Shown here piece by piece: positions 26,127-34,794 of a stretch of 64,000 bases of DNA; the stretch's first letter is position 1, and each line of letters begins with the position of its first letter. The notes beneath the pieces were generated by a model, which was not told the origin of the DNA, ran no database searches, and worked only from the letters and a program-made list of their open reading frames with translations. Both the position numbers and the translations under genes were made by a program. The stretch comes from Erythrobacter sp. NAP1 (GTDB lineage: Bacteria; Pseudomonadota; Alphaproteobacteria; Sphingomonadales; Sphingomonadaceae): positions 3,017,468 through 3,081,467 of the forward strand of contig NZ_CH672390.1 in the NCBI RefSeq assembly GCF_000152865.1. Direction: 5' to 3'.

Positions 26127-26687
26127 TTGCGCGATCCTGCCGCTCATCGCGATACCCATGCTCAGGACACGGGCCAGGCGTCTTTGCCGAGCACGTCCGA
26201 GTTTCGAAAGCTGATGGGCCAGTTTGCGACCGGCGTGTGCGTGGTCGCGGTCGAGACGGAAAGTGGCGGCGTGGCGGCGATGACGATCAATTCGCTCGTC
26301 TCGGTCTCGCTCGAGCCGATGCTCCTGTGCTGGAGCCTGCACAATTCATCGAGCCAGTTCGACCTGTTTGCCAAGGCTGAACGCTTCACGATCAGCATCC
26401 TCTCCGAAGACCAGGCCGAAGTGGCGTTGCGATATGCCGCTCGCGGCGACAGTCGACTGGTCGCCGACGACTTCGCGACAAGCTCAACCGGGCTGCCCTC
26501 GATCATCGGTTCGGTCGGCCATTTCGAGTGCCGCCAATATTCGAGCCATACTGCCGGCGACCACACCATGCTTCTCGGCGAAGTCACCGCGATGAGCCCG
26601 CTCCCTGCGACAGAAGGCGAGGAAGAGGCAGGCGTTTCGCCGCTTGGCTTTTTCAAAGGGCGCTTTTTTAGTATCGGCAACGAATGA
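26127..26687 (+). CDS. Flavin reductase family protein
   Basis: The product is a flavin reductase-like (FMN-binding split-barrel) protein of about 186 residues. The hallmark block starts FRKLMGQFATGVCVVAVETE and continues with MTINSLVSVSLEPMLLCWSL and FTISILSEDQAEVALRYA; it ends with GFFKGRFFSIG. Such enzymes reduce FMN/FAD with NAD(P)H for a partner monooxygenase or act alone. TTG 26127 is chosen because GGAG lies six bases upstream; an in-frame ATG at 25956 would add a long unconvincing N-terminus across the intergenic dyad. The stop overlaps the TetR gene. Confidence 0.82.
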   Translation: MRDPAAHRDTHAQDTGQASLPSTSEFRKLMGQFATGVCVVAVETESGGVAAMTINSLVSVSLEPMLLCWSLHNSSSQFDLFAKAERFTISILSEDQAEVALRYAARGDSRLVADDFATSSTGLPSIIGSVGHFECRQYSSHTAGDHTMLLGEVTAMSPLPATEGEEEAGVSPLGFFKGRFFSIGNE

Positions 26688-27316
26688 GTGATGAGATTCC
26701 CGCCGAATCGCAAGATGATACGCGAGAACAGCTGCTAGACGCGGCCCACGCTCAATTTGCCGAACGCGGATTTTACGGAGCCAGCATCGCCCAGATCGCC
26801 GGCGAGATCGGGCTGACCAAGCAGGCTCTGCTTTATCACTTCAAACGCAAGGATGATCTCTATCGCGAGGTCCTCAAGCGCATCGCCGACCGCCTGTTCG
26901 AGGTGACGCGGGCGAGCCAGAACGCCGGGGCATCGCCCGCACAACGCTTCGAGGACGTTATTCTAGCCGTCTACGAGCGCGCGGTAGCAAACCCGCTCGA
27001 CACCAAGCTGCTAATGCGCGAGTTGCTCGAGGACCAGCGCAGCGAAGCGCCCGAGGGGGATTGGTTCTTCAAGAACTGGCTTGGCGAACTCATCGCCCTG
27101 CTCGAAACGATCGAGGGTCAGGCTGACCTGCCGATGGCCGACAAGATCGCGCGGGTTTACCTGCTTATCTCGGCGATCCAGTTCTACGCCGGCTCGGATG
27201 CGGTTCTTGCCCGGTTTTACGGGAAAGAAGAGTTTGACCGGATCGGGGAATTTTACCCGCAGGAACTGCGACGTCTGGTGAGACGCCTGCTCACCAACGG
27301 TCACGGCGCGACCTAG
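26684..27316 (+). CDS. TetR/AcrR family transcriptional regulator
   Basis: The 210-residue protein has a TetR N-terminal helix-turn-helix (residues about 14-60: REQLLDAAHAQFAERGFYGA, then IAGEIGLTKQALLYHFKRKD), followed by an all-helical ligand-binding domain. It overlaps the flavin reductase stop (ATGA) and is therefore co-expressed with it. The likely targets are its own operon and perhaps divergent nhaA; the dyad at 26002-26030 is a candidate operator. The ligand is unknown. Confidence 0.88.
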   Translation: MSDEIPAESQDDTREQLLDAAHAQFAERGFYGASIAQIAGEIGLTKQALLYHFKRKDDLYREVLKRIADRLFEVTRASQNAGASPAQRFEDVILAVYERAVANPLDTKLLMRELLEDQRSEAPEGDWFFKNWLGELIALLETIEGQADLPMADKIARVYLLISAIQFYAGSDAVLARFYGKEEFDRIGEFYPQELRRLVRRLLTNGHGAT

Positions 27317-27714
27317 TACAAGATCATCTGAGTGCAGCGGAACAGGGCGAGTTTGCGCCCGGTTTCCTGATGCGTGACGATTGAGCTCCACACCTGCGTC
27401 GTGCGTCCAAGATGGTCGGCGTCGGCCCTGCCGATAAGCGTTCCCTCGCTTGCAGTGCCGAGGAAGTTCGATTTGAGCTCGATAGTGGTGTAGCCCTTCG
27501 CGCCTTCGGGCAAAACCTGCCCCGCCGCAAAACCGCATACGCTGTCGGCAAGCGCGATCATGCTGGCTGCGTGAAGGGCATTCGCGCCCGAGCGCAGGTG
27601 ATGCTGTTCGATCACCATTTTCGCTTCCAACCACCCTTCGCCTTCGTCGGCCAGCGTGATCCCCATATGCGGGACGAGGCCACCGGCGGGTGGATGAAAG
27701 CGAGGATCGCTCAT
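27313..27714 (-). CDS. PaaI-like hotdog-fold thioesterase
   Basis: The 133-residue protein has the PaaI/YbgC-type hotdog pattern: LRSGANALHAASMIALADSV (helix-tip region with the usual Gly/His and catalytic-acid neighbourhood), then KGYTTIELKSNFLGTASEGT and GRADADHLGRTTQVWSS. These enzymes hydrolyse acyl-CoA or acyl-thioesters. It overlaps fghA by four bases on the same strand and converges on the TetR gene end to end. Its place at the end of the formaldehyde detoxification operon may mean a side role in thioester clean-up; that is inference. Confidence 0.8.
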   Translation of the reverse strand: MSDPRFHPPAGGLVPHMGITLADEGEGWLEAKMVIEQHHLRSGANALHAASMIALADSVCGFAAGQVLPEGAKGYTTIELKSNFLGTASEGTLIGRADADHLGRTTQVWSSIVTHQETGRKLALFRCTQMILY

Positions 27715-28553
27715 GACTTCAGATGCTTTGCATGCCAGGCGATGTGTTCGGCCATGAAGGTCGAGATGAAGAAATAGGAGTGGTCGTAGCCCTCCTGCAT
27801 CCGGATATCAGCAGGGACGCCGTTCGCCTTGCATGCATCGACAAACCGATGGGTCTGGAGCTGTTCTTCGAGGAAATTGTCTGCCGTGCCCTGGTCGATG
27901 AGGATGTGATCATGCCTTGCGCCGCCTTCGATCAAGGCGACCGCGTCGTGGGCACGCCAGCTTTCGCGGCCAGCTCCCAGATACCGCCCGAGCGCCTTCT
28001 CTCCCCACGGCACTTGCGACGGCGCAACGATGGGCGAGAACGCGCTGATCGAGCGGAATCGTCCCGCATTGCGCAGGCCGATTGTGAGCGCTCCGTGGCC
28101 TCCCATCGAATGACCGGTGATCGACTGGCGACCCGTGTCGACCGGGAAATATTGCGCGATGACGGCGGGCAACTCCTCCTCGATATAGGTGCGCATCCGG
28201 TAGTGTTTGGCCCACGGTTCTTCCGTCGCATCGACATAGAAGCCAGCGCCCTTGCCAAAATCGTATTCGTCTGCGGCATCGGAAACATTATCGCCGCGTG
28301 GACTGGTGTCGGGCGCGACGAAGATGATGCCGTGCTTTGCGCAGGCTTCTCGATATTCGCCCTTCTCCATGACGTTGGCATGCGTGCAGGTGAGGCCGGA
28401 CAGATATGTCAGTACGGGAAGCCGTGCGCCCTCTTCATGGTCGGGCACGAAGACCGCAAAGGTCATTTCGGTCGAAGTTGCCTCGCTCGCATGCCGATAG
28501 ACGCCCTGCGTGCCGCCATGGCTGCGGACTTCGGAAACGGTTTCAAGCGCCAC
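27711..28553 (-). CDS. fghA: S-formylglutathione hydrolase
   Basis: FghA hydrolyses S-formylglutathione to formate and glutathione, the second step of formaldehyde oxidation. The 280-residue product shows the esterase-D signature: LTYLSGLTCTHANVMEKGEY, the nucleophile motif ITGHSMGGHGALTIGLRN, an Asp in LIDQGTADNFLEE and the His in YDHSYFFI. Starts at GTG 28553, two bases after the cupin stop. It follows adhC and the cupin gene, forming the formaldehyde operon. Length is normal (about 278). Confidence 0.95.
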   Translation of the reverse strand: MALETVSEVRSHGGTQGVYRHASEATSTEMTFAVFVPDHEEGARLPVLTYLSGLTCTHANVMEKGEYREACAKHGIIFVAPDTSPRGDNVSDAADEYDFGKGAGFYVDATEEPWAKHYRMRTYIEEELPAVIAQYFPVDTGRQSITGHSMGGHGALTIGLRNAGRFRSISAFSPIVAPSQVPWGEKALGRYLGAGRESWRAHDAVALIEGGARHDHILIDQGTADNFLEEQLQTHRFVDACKANGVPADIRMQEGYDHSYFFISTFMAEHIAWHAKHLKS

Positions 28554-28555
28554 TC

Positions 28556-28912
28556 TCAGACCTCGACCGGCTTGAAGGCAGTGGCCTCGTCACCCGTGTT
28601 GGGCGTGCCGTCGGCATCCATCACCAGCAGCTTCACCTCTCCTGAGCGCGCGCAGGGACGATGCTCGGTGCCGCGCGGGACGACGATGAGGTCGCCGGCT
28701 TTCATGTGCTCGGTGCGGTCGCGGAACTCCATGTCGAGCTCGCCCTCGATCACGAGGAAAAGCTCGTCCGTCTCATCGTGCTTGTGCCAGTGAAACTCCC
28801 CTTCGACCTTGGCGAGCCGCACCTCGTTGCCGTTGTAGCGAGCTGCGAGGCGCGGAGCCCAGTGATCGTCGAACAGAGCGAACTTCTCGGCAAGGCGGAC
28901 CTTCACGGCCAT
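28556..28912 (-). CDS. Cupin domain-containing protein
   Basis: The 118-residue protein is a single cupin barrel. Motif 1 is HWHKHDETDELFLVIEGELD (two His and a Glu as metal ligands), and motif 2 includes GDLIVVPRGTEHRPCA (His ligand). It sits between adhC and fghA: its ATG overlaps the adhC stop by one base, and fghA starts two bases after its stop. It is therefore translated together with the formaldehyde pathway. It could be a metal-dependent isomerase or a sensor; a role in the glutathione-formaldehyde pathway is only suggested by context. Confidence 0.8.
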   Translation of the reverse strand: MAVKVRLAEKFALFDDHWAPRLAARYNGNEVRLAKVEGEFHWHKHDETDELFLVIEGELDMEFRDRTEHMKAGDLIVVPRGTEHRPCARSGEVKLLVMDADGTPNTGDEATAFKPVEV

Positions 28913-30018
28913 CAGTAGACGACCACGCTGCGGATGCTTTCGCCTGCATGCATGAGGTCAAAGCCCTTGTTGATCTCTTCGAGGCTCAAAGTGTGCGTGA
29001 TCATCGGGTCGATCGCGATCTTGCCGTTCATGTACCAGTCGACGATCTTGGGCACGTCGGTGCGCCCCTTGGCGCCGCCGAAGGCAGTACCGCGCCAGTT
29101 GCGCCCGGTGACAAGCTGGAAGGGCCGCGTCGCGATCTCCTTGCCGGCTTCGGCTACGCCGATGATGATCGAGGTGCCCCAGCCCTTGTGACAGCACTCG
29201 AGCGCGTCGCGCATCACGTCGGTGTTACCGGTGCAATCGAACGAATAGTCCGCACCGCCATCAAGCAGCTCGACCAAGTGCGCGACAACGTCCGAGGTCT
29301 CCTTGGGGTTCACGAAGTCGGTCATGCCGAACTTCTCGCCCCATTCGCGCTTTGCCGGATTGATATCTACGCCGACGATCCGGTCCGCGCCCGCCATCTT
29401 CGCGCCCTGGATGACATTGAGCCCGATCCCGCCAAGCCCAAAGACGACGACATTGTCGCCCGGCTCGACCTTGGCCGTGTTGACCACCGCGCCAACGCCG
29501 GTCGTCACCCCGCAGCCGACATAGCAGGAGGTCTCAAACGGTGCGTCGGTGCGTATTTTGGCGACCGCTATTTCAGGAAGGACGATGAAGTTCGAGAAGG
29601 TCGAACAGCCCATGTAGTGGTAGATCGTCTCGCCGCGATAGCTCATCCGGCTCGTGCCATCGGGCATCAGCCCTTGGCCCTGGGTCGCGCGGATTGCGCT
29701 GCACAAATTGGTCTTGCCCGACAGGCACATTTTGCACTGGCGACATTCGGGCGTGTAAAGCGGGATAACGTGATCGTCGGGTGCAACGCTGGTTACGCCT
29801 GCGCCCACTTCGCGCACGATGCCTGCGCCCTCATGGCCAAGCACGCTGGGGAAGATCCCCTCGCTGTCGAGCCCGTCCAGCGTGTAAGCGTCGGTGTGGC
29901 AGATCCCGGTTGCCATGATCTCGACCAGCACCTCGCCAGCCTTTGGACCTTCGAGGTCGAGTTCGACGATCTCGAGCGGCTTTTTCGCTTCGAAAGCTAC
30001 GGCTGCGCGGGTTTTCAT
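28912..30018 (-). CDS. adhC: S-(hydroxymethyl)glutathione dehydrogenase / class III alcohol dehydrogenase
   Basis: AdhC oxidises S-hydroxymethylglutathione to S-formylglutathione with NAD+, clearing formaldehyde, and also reduces S-nitrosoglutathione. The 368-residue protein has the catalytic zinc motif [12 protein letters not shown] and LGHEGAG, the structural zinc loop [17 protein letters not shown], and the NAD-binding [20 protein letters not shown]. Length is standard (368-370). The ribosome binding site GGAGAGAG just upstream lies within a short hairpin (see 30022-30045). Confidence 0.97.
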   Translation of the reverse strand: MKTRAAVAFEAKKPLEIVELDLEGPKAGEVLVEIMATGICHTDAYTLDGLDSEGIFPSVLGHEGAGIVREVGAGVTSVAPDDHVIPLYTPECRQCKMCLSGKTNLCSAIRATQGQGLMPDGTSRMSYRGETIYHYMGCSTFSNFIVLPEIAVAKIRTDAPFETSCYVGCGVTTGVGAVVNTAKVEPGDNVVVFGLGGIGLNVIQGAKMAGADRIVGVDINPAKREWGEKFGMTDFVNPKETSDVVAHLVELLDGGADYSFDCTGNTDVMRDALECCHKGWGTSIIIGVAEAGKEIATRPFQLVTGRNWRGTAFGGAKGRTDVPKIVDWYMNGKIAIDPMITHTLSLEEINKGFDLMHAGESIRSVVVY

Positions 30019-30021
30019 CGG

Positions 30022-30045
30022 GCTCTCTCCATCATGTGAGAGAGC
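30022..30045 (-). promoter_or_regulatory. Hairpin that covers the adhC ribosome binding site
   Basis: On the minus strand, arms GCTCTCTC and GAGAGAGC (30045-30038 and 30029-30022) are perfect complements of 8 bases with an 8-base loop. The 3' arm is the purine-rich Shine-Dalgarno sequence (GGAGAGAG), and the adhC ATG follows three bases after the arm. The pairing could limit ribosome access and make adhC translation conditional. Confidence 0.45.
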
Positions 30046-30111
30046 GGCCTAGCACAGCGGCAAGTGCCCGCAAGAGCGGGTTTGACCATGCTGCATGTCT
30101 GACTTGAAAAA

Positions 30112-30198
30112 TGGTGCGGTCGAGAAGACTCGAACTTCCACGGGCGTTAGCCCACAACGACCTCAACGTTGCGCGTCTACCAGTTCCGCCACGACCGC
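30112..30198 (-). tRNA. tRNA-Leu (anticodon GAG)
   Basis: The minus strand folds as a class II tRNA of 87 bases with CCA encoded (30112-30114 on the plus strand is TGG). The acceptor stem GCGGTCG pairs with CGACCGC; discriminator A. The anticodon stem CAACG/CGTTG encloses loop TTGAGGT, giving GAG. A long variable arm (GGGC/GCCC) is typical of tRNA-Leu, and the T arm has the TTCGAGT loop. No integrase gene is nearby. Confidence 0.95.
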
Positions 30199-30403
30199 AC
30201 TCGGGGTGTCAGGGCTGCGCAAATTCGCTGCCGCCCTTGGTAGGAGCGCGCCCCTAGCAACAGGTTTGAGGGTGCGCAAGAGCTTTGATGCATTGCCGCA
30301 TGACTTGGTGCGTTTGGTAACCCTTGACGAGCCGCTGTCCCGCTGCGGGACCGCGTTAACGGGTCGCTTGCAGAAATGGTAAATCGGTCGGTAACCATTG
30401 GGC

Positions 30404-30658
30404 ATGAGCTTCACCGCTGCCCTCCTGATTATTGCACAGAGCGCCGCCCCTTCGGTTGCTGTTGCGCCGGTCGAGCAAGCATCGGGCGCATCGGCAGGCA
30501 GCGTCAGCGTACAGGCAAGCGCCAGCGCCCGGATCATCCGTTCGGTTGAAATCACATTCGACGCAGAAAGCGGCATCGAGGTCACGGGCAACGCGCAAAA
30601 CCACACGCTCCAGCGCAGCCGCGACGACGCGGGAACCTATTGGATCGAATTCAGCTGA
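30404..30658 (+). CDS. Small hypothetical exported protein
   Basis: An 84-residue product with a probable signal peptide (SFTAALLIIAQSAAPSVAVA, residues 2-21), then a Ser/Ala-rich stretch and a compact C-terminus containing IIRSVEITFDAESGIEVTGN and RDDAGTYWIEFS. I do not recognise a family. In-frame TTG at 30398 is an alternative start. Because it is short and alone between tRNA-Leu and a convergent gene, coding status is likely but not certain; the coding-strand third-position G/C bias supports it. Confidence 0.55.
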   Translation: MSFTAALLIIAQSAAPSVAVAPVEQASGASAGSVSVQASASARIIRSVEITFDAESGIEVTGNAQNHTLQRSRDDAGTYWIEFS

Positions 30659-30671
30659 ATGACCGGCGCCC

Positions 30672-31628
30672 TTAGCTGGGCGACCATCCGATTTCCGCAG
30701 CCTGTGCTGCAGGGGGAATGTCGGTCACTGCCTCGGTCACGTTGAGACTTTCGCCCGGCGCAAGCTCGCGCTTCGAGGGCACGACCACCCAGGAATAGAC
30801 GTTCTTCTCACGCGCATCGCGGAAGACGACCAGCACGCTCGGCACGCTTTGGCTTTCCTGCGAGACGTTGGAGATGCTGCCGCTCACCCGGAAAATCTCT
30901 TCCCCGCTTTCGAGCGTTTCCTTGCGCTGCCGTGCTTGCGGGAAGTCGAGGACGAGTTCTTCTTTGCCGATGCCGAAGGTCGGCTTGCTGATCGGGAGCC
31001 AGTCGGGAAGGCCGTAATAATTGACCGCGACCGCAGTACCGCTTGCCAGTAGCGCAAAGACCCCTGCGGCGATCGTCCACATCTTGAGCGAGTTGCGGCG
31101 GCGCGAGAAGGGCGGGCTGTAGTCGAACTGCGAGCCTTCTTCCTCGTAATCATAGTCGTCGTCAAAAGCGGCATCGACGTGGGCTTCGCCGTCCACATCG
31201 CTGAATTCGCCCGCCAGAGGATCGGTTCCGGACTCGAAGCCGCTTTCGGTCTCGGGTTCAGGCTCTGGTTCGGGATCGGGTTCTGGCGCTGGTTCTTCGA
31301 CCTGCTCTTCTTCCGTGTCGGTAGATTCTGGTCGATCGGAGGTGCGCCAGTGGCTGATTGAAGGGCTTGCCGCCTCTTCGGGCTCGGATGCGGGCGCCAG
31401 GCTTTCTTCGGCTTCGGCTACCGGTTCAGGCTCAGGAGGCGGCGGAGGTGGTGGCGGAGCCGGTGTCGGCTCCGGTTCGGCGGCTACTTCTTTGTCGAGG
31501 TCGAGCGGCTTTGGTTCCTGGAACCAGCTGTGCTTGCATTTTGCACAGCGCACGGTCCTGCCCTCAGCGCCAATCGCGCTTTCCGGGACGACATATCGTG
31601 TCGAGCACTCTGGGCACGAAATGATCAT
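30672..31628 (-). CDS. Zinc-ribbon membrane protein with DUF3426 domain (MJ0042 family)
   Basis: The roughly 318-residue protein begins with an MJ0042-type zinc ribbon ([18 protein letters not shown]... CAKCKHSWF; cysteine pairs CPEC and CAKC). A very acidic, Pro/Glu-rich linker of about 120 residues follows, then one membrane helix ([20 protein letters not shown]) and a C-terminal DUF3426 domain ([20 protein letters not shown]). These proteins are common in alphaproteobacteria next to ftsE. ATG 31628 (MIISCPEC) is taken as the start; ATG 31643 is possible. It is divergent from ftsE and may share its promoter region. Function unknown; a structural link between cytoplasm and periplasm is plausible. 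Confidence 0.85.
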   Translation of the reverse strand: MIISCPECSTRYVVPESAIGAEGRTVRCAKCKHSWFQEPKPLDLDKEVAAEPEPTPAPPPPPPPPEPEPVAEAEESLAPASEPEEAASPSISHWRTSDRPESTDTEEEQVEEPAPEPDPEPEPEPETESGFESGTDPLAGEFSDVDGEAHVDAAFDDDYDYEEEGSQFDYSPPFSRRRNSLKMWTIAAGVFALLASGTAVAVNYYGLPDWLPISKPTFGIGKEELVLDFPQARQRKETLESGEEIFRVSGSISNVSQESQSVPSVLVVFRDAREKNVYSWVVVPSKRELAPGESLNVTEAVTDIPPAAQAAEIGWSPS

Positions 31629-31819
31629 TTCGACAAATGGCATGAATCAGCTTGGCGAGCGCTGCAAGGGCGGGCGCGTTTACCATGGGCGAATTGCTGT
31701 CTTTTTCCACACTGCAGAGCGAAAATTGCAATCAGGCGTAACAATGCTGCGACATATTGTGGGAGTAGCGCACCTCGCGGGCTTCCCTGCGTGCTGGCAG
31801 CTTGGTAAACGCGCCGGTG

Positions 31820-32566
31820 ATGAACGAGCGGCCACCAGAAATCGTGAAATTCGACAATGTGGGCCTTCGCTATGGCACCGACCCTGAGGTGTTGAGCGAC
31901 CTGTCGTTCACGCTGTTTCCCGGCAGCTTCTACTTTCTCACCGGTGCTAGCGGTGCTGGCAAGACCAGCCTTTTGAAGCTGCTCTACCTCGCTCAGCGTC
32001 CCTCACGCGGCAGTATTCGCATGTTCGGCAAGGACATGATCACTCTCCCTCGCCAGAAGCTTCCTGATTTTCGCAGGCGTCTGGGAGTGGTGTTCCAGAA
32101 CTTCCGCCTCGTCCCGCATCTTTCAGCCTTCGACAATGTCGCTTTGCCGTTGAGGCTGGCCGGAACGGATGAGGCCAAGGTGGTCAAAGCGGTGTCCGAC
32201 ATGCTCGAGTGGGTCGGGCTCTCTCACCGAGCTCAGGCGGGCCCCGCGACGATGTCCGGCGGTGAGCAGCAGCGGGTCGCGATTGCGCGGGCGGTGATCG
32301 CTCGCCCGCAAATGCTGATTGCGGACGAGCCGACCGGCAACGTCGATCCTGACATGGCCCTGAAGCTGCTGCGCCTGTTCGAGGCGTTGAACAACCGCGT
32401 CGGCACGACCGTCATTGTCGCGACCCACGATGTGCACTTGCTCAAGAAAGTGCCGGAATCGCTCATAATGCGGCTGCACAAGGGGCGACTTTCCGACCCG
32501 ACGGGCGCGCTGCGCTATCCGCCGCAGCCCAAGTCGCGGCCTGCCCCGCGCAAGGGTGCGGCGTGA
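31820..32566 (+). CDS. ftsE: Cell division ATP-binding protein FtsE
   Basis: FtsE is the ATPase of the FtsEX complex, which controls peptidoglycan hydrolases at the septum. The 248-residue product has Walker A GASGAGKT at residues 42-49, the ABC signature MSGGEQQRVAIARAV, Walker B MLIADEPTGNVD and the switch His in VATHDVHLL. ATG 31820 is preferred; the GTG at 31817 and TTG at 31802 are in frame. It overlaps ftsX by four bases (GTGA). Confidence 0.95.
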   Translation: MNERPPEIVKFDNVGLRYGTDPEVLSDLSFTLFPGSFYFLTGASGAGKTSLLKLLYLAQRPSRGSIRMFGKDMITLPRQKLPDFRRRLGVVFQNFRLVPHLSAFDNVALPLRLAGTDEAKVVKAVSDMLEWVGLSHRAQAGPATMSGGEQQRVAIARAVIARPQMLIADEPTGNVDPDMALKLLRLFEALNNRVGTTVIVATHDVHLLKKVPESLIMRLHKGRLSDPTGALRYPPQPKSRPAPRKGAA

Positions 32567-33504
32567 GGACGCCTCCCGTCCCCGAAGAACGGATCGAGAA
32601 GGTCGCGCCGATGAAGGGCTCGGTCACCGCGAAACTGCTGCCGCAGACGCGTTTTGGCGGGCCGATACCGTGGGTGATTGCGATCCTTATTGCGCTTGTC
32701 GTGATCGCGGCTGCGGGCGGGCTCTCGCTGCGAAACCTCGCCGAAAACGCGCGCGCCGACCTGTCCGATGCCGTGACCGTGCAGATTGTCGAGGCCGATG
32801 AGAATGCCCGCAACGCGCAGGCAGAGGCCGCAGCCGAGGCGCTGGGCAATTCGCGGCTCGTCACTTCGGTAAGGGTGGTTCCCGAGGCCGAACTGGAGCA
32901 ATTGCTCGCACCGTGGCTGGGGGAGAGCGCGGTCTCCGAAGACGTGCCGATTCCGGCGCTGATTGATGTCGAACTGACGCGCGAAGCGAACGCGCAGGAA
33001 ATCGCCCAGTTGCAGACCGCGCTGGACGAGGCACTGGAGCCACTTGGAGGTTCAGCCCGCATCGATGCCCAATCGGAATGGCTGCGCCCGGTCTACGATG
33101 CTCTTGCCGCTCTCCAATATCTCGCGCTCGCGCTCATCGCGCTGGTGAGCTTCGCGACGGCTGCGGCGGTCTGGCTCGCCGCGAGAAGTGCCTTTGCCAA
33201 CCACCGCGACACGGTGGAGATCATCCACCTCCTCGGTGGGACCGACAGGCAGGTGACGCGGGTGTTCCAGCGCTCGGTCGTGCGCGATGCAGCGTTCGGA
33301 GCATTCGTCGGTCTGATCCTCGGCCTTGCCGCGGTCTGGCTGCTCGGCCAGCAGTTTGCCGCACTCGACAGCGGCATGGTGGGCGGAGGCGGCCTTGACG
33401 TGGTCGATTGGGCAGTTATCGGCGCGGTTCCTGTCGCGGGCGTTCTGCTTGCGCTCATCACGGGTCGGATAACGATCGGACTTGCGCTAAAGTCGATGCT
33501 GTAA
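32563..33504 (+). CDS. ftsX: Cell division protein FtsX
   Basis: FtsX is the membrane partner of FtsE and carries the periplasmic loop that activates hydrolases. The 313-residue protein has an N-terminal membrane helix (about residues 34-56, GPIPWVIAILIALVVIAAAG), a periplasmic domain with many Ala/Glu residues, and three membrane helices in the C-terminal half, including ALALIALVSFATAAAVWLAA. The block FANHRDTVEIIHLLGGTDRQ is the FtsX signature 'I.L.G.t...I...F'. It starts at GTG in the ftsE stop. Confidence 0.93.
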   Translation: MRTPPVPEERIEKVAPMKGSVTAKLLPQTRFGGPIPWVIAILIALVVIAAAGGLSLRNLAENARADLSDAVTVQIVEADENARNAQAEAAAEALGNSRLVTSVRVVPEAELEQLLAPWLGESAVSEDVPIPALIDVELTREANAQEIAQLQTALDEALEPLGGSARIDAQSEWLRPVYDALAALQYLALALIALVSFATAAAVWLAARSAFANHRDTVEIIHLLGGTDRQVTRVFQRSVVRDAAFGAFVGLILGLAAVWLLGQQFAALDSGMVGGGGLDVVDWAVIGAVPVAGVLLALITGRITIGLALKSML

Positions 33505-33509
33505 ACACA

Positions 33510-34046
33510 ATGGTTGCTATTCGTTATCTCCTCGCCGCGAGCGTGCTCGTTTGGGCTTTGGGCTTTTTCTGGTTCGCCGCCGCCTTGCCGCAGCCTGCCG
33601 AAGAGCTTTCAACCGATGCGGTTATCGTGCCGACCGGCGGGCCGGGCCGCATCGCGCAAGGGTTGCAGGTTCTCGAGCAAGGTCAGGCCCAGCGGATGCT
33701 GGTCACCGGTGTCGATCCGGAAGTGACGCGCGACGAATTCGCCGCCGAGTTCGAAGTCGATGAGGCGCGGATGGATTGCTGCATCACGCTCGGCTCGGAA
33801 GCGGTCGACACCCGCTCGAACGCGACCGAGACCGCCGAATGGGTTGCCGCCAACGACATCACCTCGCTGCGCCTCGTTACGACCGACTGGCATATGCGCC
33901 GCGCTGCCGGAGAGCTTGATCGCGAGCTGCCTTCATCGGTCACGGTTGTTCGCGACGCTGTGCCATCGCAGCCGAGCCTTGCCAGCCTCTTCCTTGAATA
34001 TCACAAGCTGATCGCCAGCTTTATTGCAGGCCTTTTCGGTTATTGA
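33510..34046 (+). CDS. YdcF-like (DUF218) membrane protein
   Basis: The 178-residue product has a membrane helix at its N-terminus (RYLLAASVLVWALGFFWFAA) and a DUF218/YdcF domain with DAVIVPTGGPGRIAQGLQVL and the LVTTDWHMRRA motif (equivalents of 'VvLGgg..R...a..L' and 'T...HM.RA'). YdcF-type proteins may be involved in envelope sugar or peptidoglycan metabolism, but the substrate is not settled. ATG 33510 lies five bases after the ftsX stop, so it is part of the ftsEX operon. Confidence 0.85.
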   Translation: MVAIRYLLAASVLVWALGFFWFAAALPQPAEELSTDAVIVPTGGPGRIAQGLQVLEQGQAQRMLVTGVDPEVTRDEFAAEFEVDEARMDCCITLGSEAVDTRSNATETAEWVAANDITSLRLVTTDWHMRRAAGELDRELPSSVTVVRDAVPSQPSLASLFLEYHKLIASFIAGLFGY

Positions 34047-34056
34047 GGCATCCTGA

Positions 34057-34788
34057 GTGGCGTTTCTTCGCAGCCTTGTTTTCTACCCGGTCTTTTACGG
34101 CTTCAGCGCGATCCTCGTGGTGGTATCGCTGTTCGCGCTGTTGTTCGGGCTGGAGGCGCTGAAGAGAGTGGTGGCGCTCTGGGGCAATTGGCACAAGTGG
34201 TGCGTTGAAAACCTGCTCGGCATCACGATCGTGCAGGAAGGTGAAATTCCCGATGAGCCTGTCCTGATCGCGGTGAAGCACGAGAGTTTCTTCGAGGCGA
34301 TCGACATGCCGCGCCTGTTTCGCTTTCCCACGGTATTTGCCAAGCGTGAATTGTTCCTGATCCCAGGCTGGGGGTACTCGGCCAAGGTCTATGGCCTTGT
34401 GCCCGTGGCGCGCGACCGGGGCGCGCAGGCGCTGCGTCAAATGATCGCCTTTGCCAAGGAGCGCGTGAGCGAAGGGCGCCCGCTCATCATTTTCCCTGAA
34501 GGCACCAGAGTGCCGCACGGGAAGGAGCCGCCGCTTCAGTCCGGCTTTGCGGGCATCTACAAGCTTCTCGGTCTGCCGGTGGTGCCGGTCGCCGTGAACA
34601 GCGGGCCGCTCTATCATCGCATCATCAAGCAGCCCGGCACGATCACCTACCGCGTGGGCGAGACCATCCCGGCAGGTCTCCCGCGCGCCGAAATGGAGCG
34701 CCGCGTGCACCGCGCGATCAACGTGCTCAATTCAGGCGAGAGCATATCCCTGACTGCGAACCCGCATCCGCGGGTTCGTCCTCGCTAG
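34057..34788 (+). CDS. 1-acyl-sn-glycerol-3-phosphate acyltransferase (lysophospholipid acyltransferase)
   Basis: The 243-residue membrane-bound enzyme transfers an acyl group to lysophosphatidate, forming phosphatidate. An N-terminal membrane helix (FLRSLVFYPVFYGFSAILVV, extended) is followed by motif I KHESFFEAID, motif III-like IIFPEGTRVPHG, and a region VVPVAVNSGPLY. Motif I reads H-x4-E in place of the H-x4-D most common in E. coli PlsC; the H-x4-E form is seen in alphaproteobacterial members. GTG start 34057, ten bases after the YdcF-like stop. Confidence 0.85.
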   Translation: MAFLRSLVFYPVFYGFSAILVVVSLFALLFGLEALKRVVALWGNWHKWCVENLLGITIVQEGEIPDEPVLIAVKHESFFEAIDMPRLFRFPTVFAKRELFLIPGWGYSAKVYGLVPVARDRGAQALRQMIAFAKERVSEGRPLIIFPEGTRVPHGKEPPLQSGFAGIYKLLGLPVVPVAVNSGPLYHRIIKQPGTITYRVGETIPAGLPRAEMERRVHRAINVLNSGESISLTANPHPRVRPR

Positions 34789-34794
34789 ACGCGC

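Noticed and set aside
28018-28260. CRISPR-like or tandem repeat structure anywhere in the window
   Set aside because: I found no direct repeats with regular spacers. The repetitive-looking runs in fliK, HflK and the zinc-ribbon protein are low-complexity coding sequence.
30112-30198. tRNA-Leu or tRNA-Lys (62247-62322) as integration sites for a mobile element
   Set aside because: No integrase, no repeat of the tRNA 3' end and no change in composition occurs nearby.
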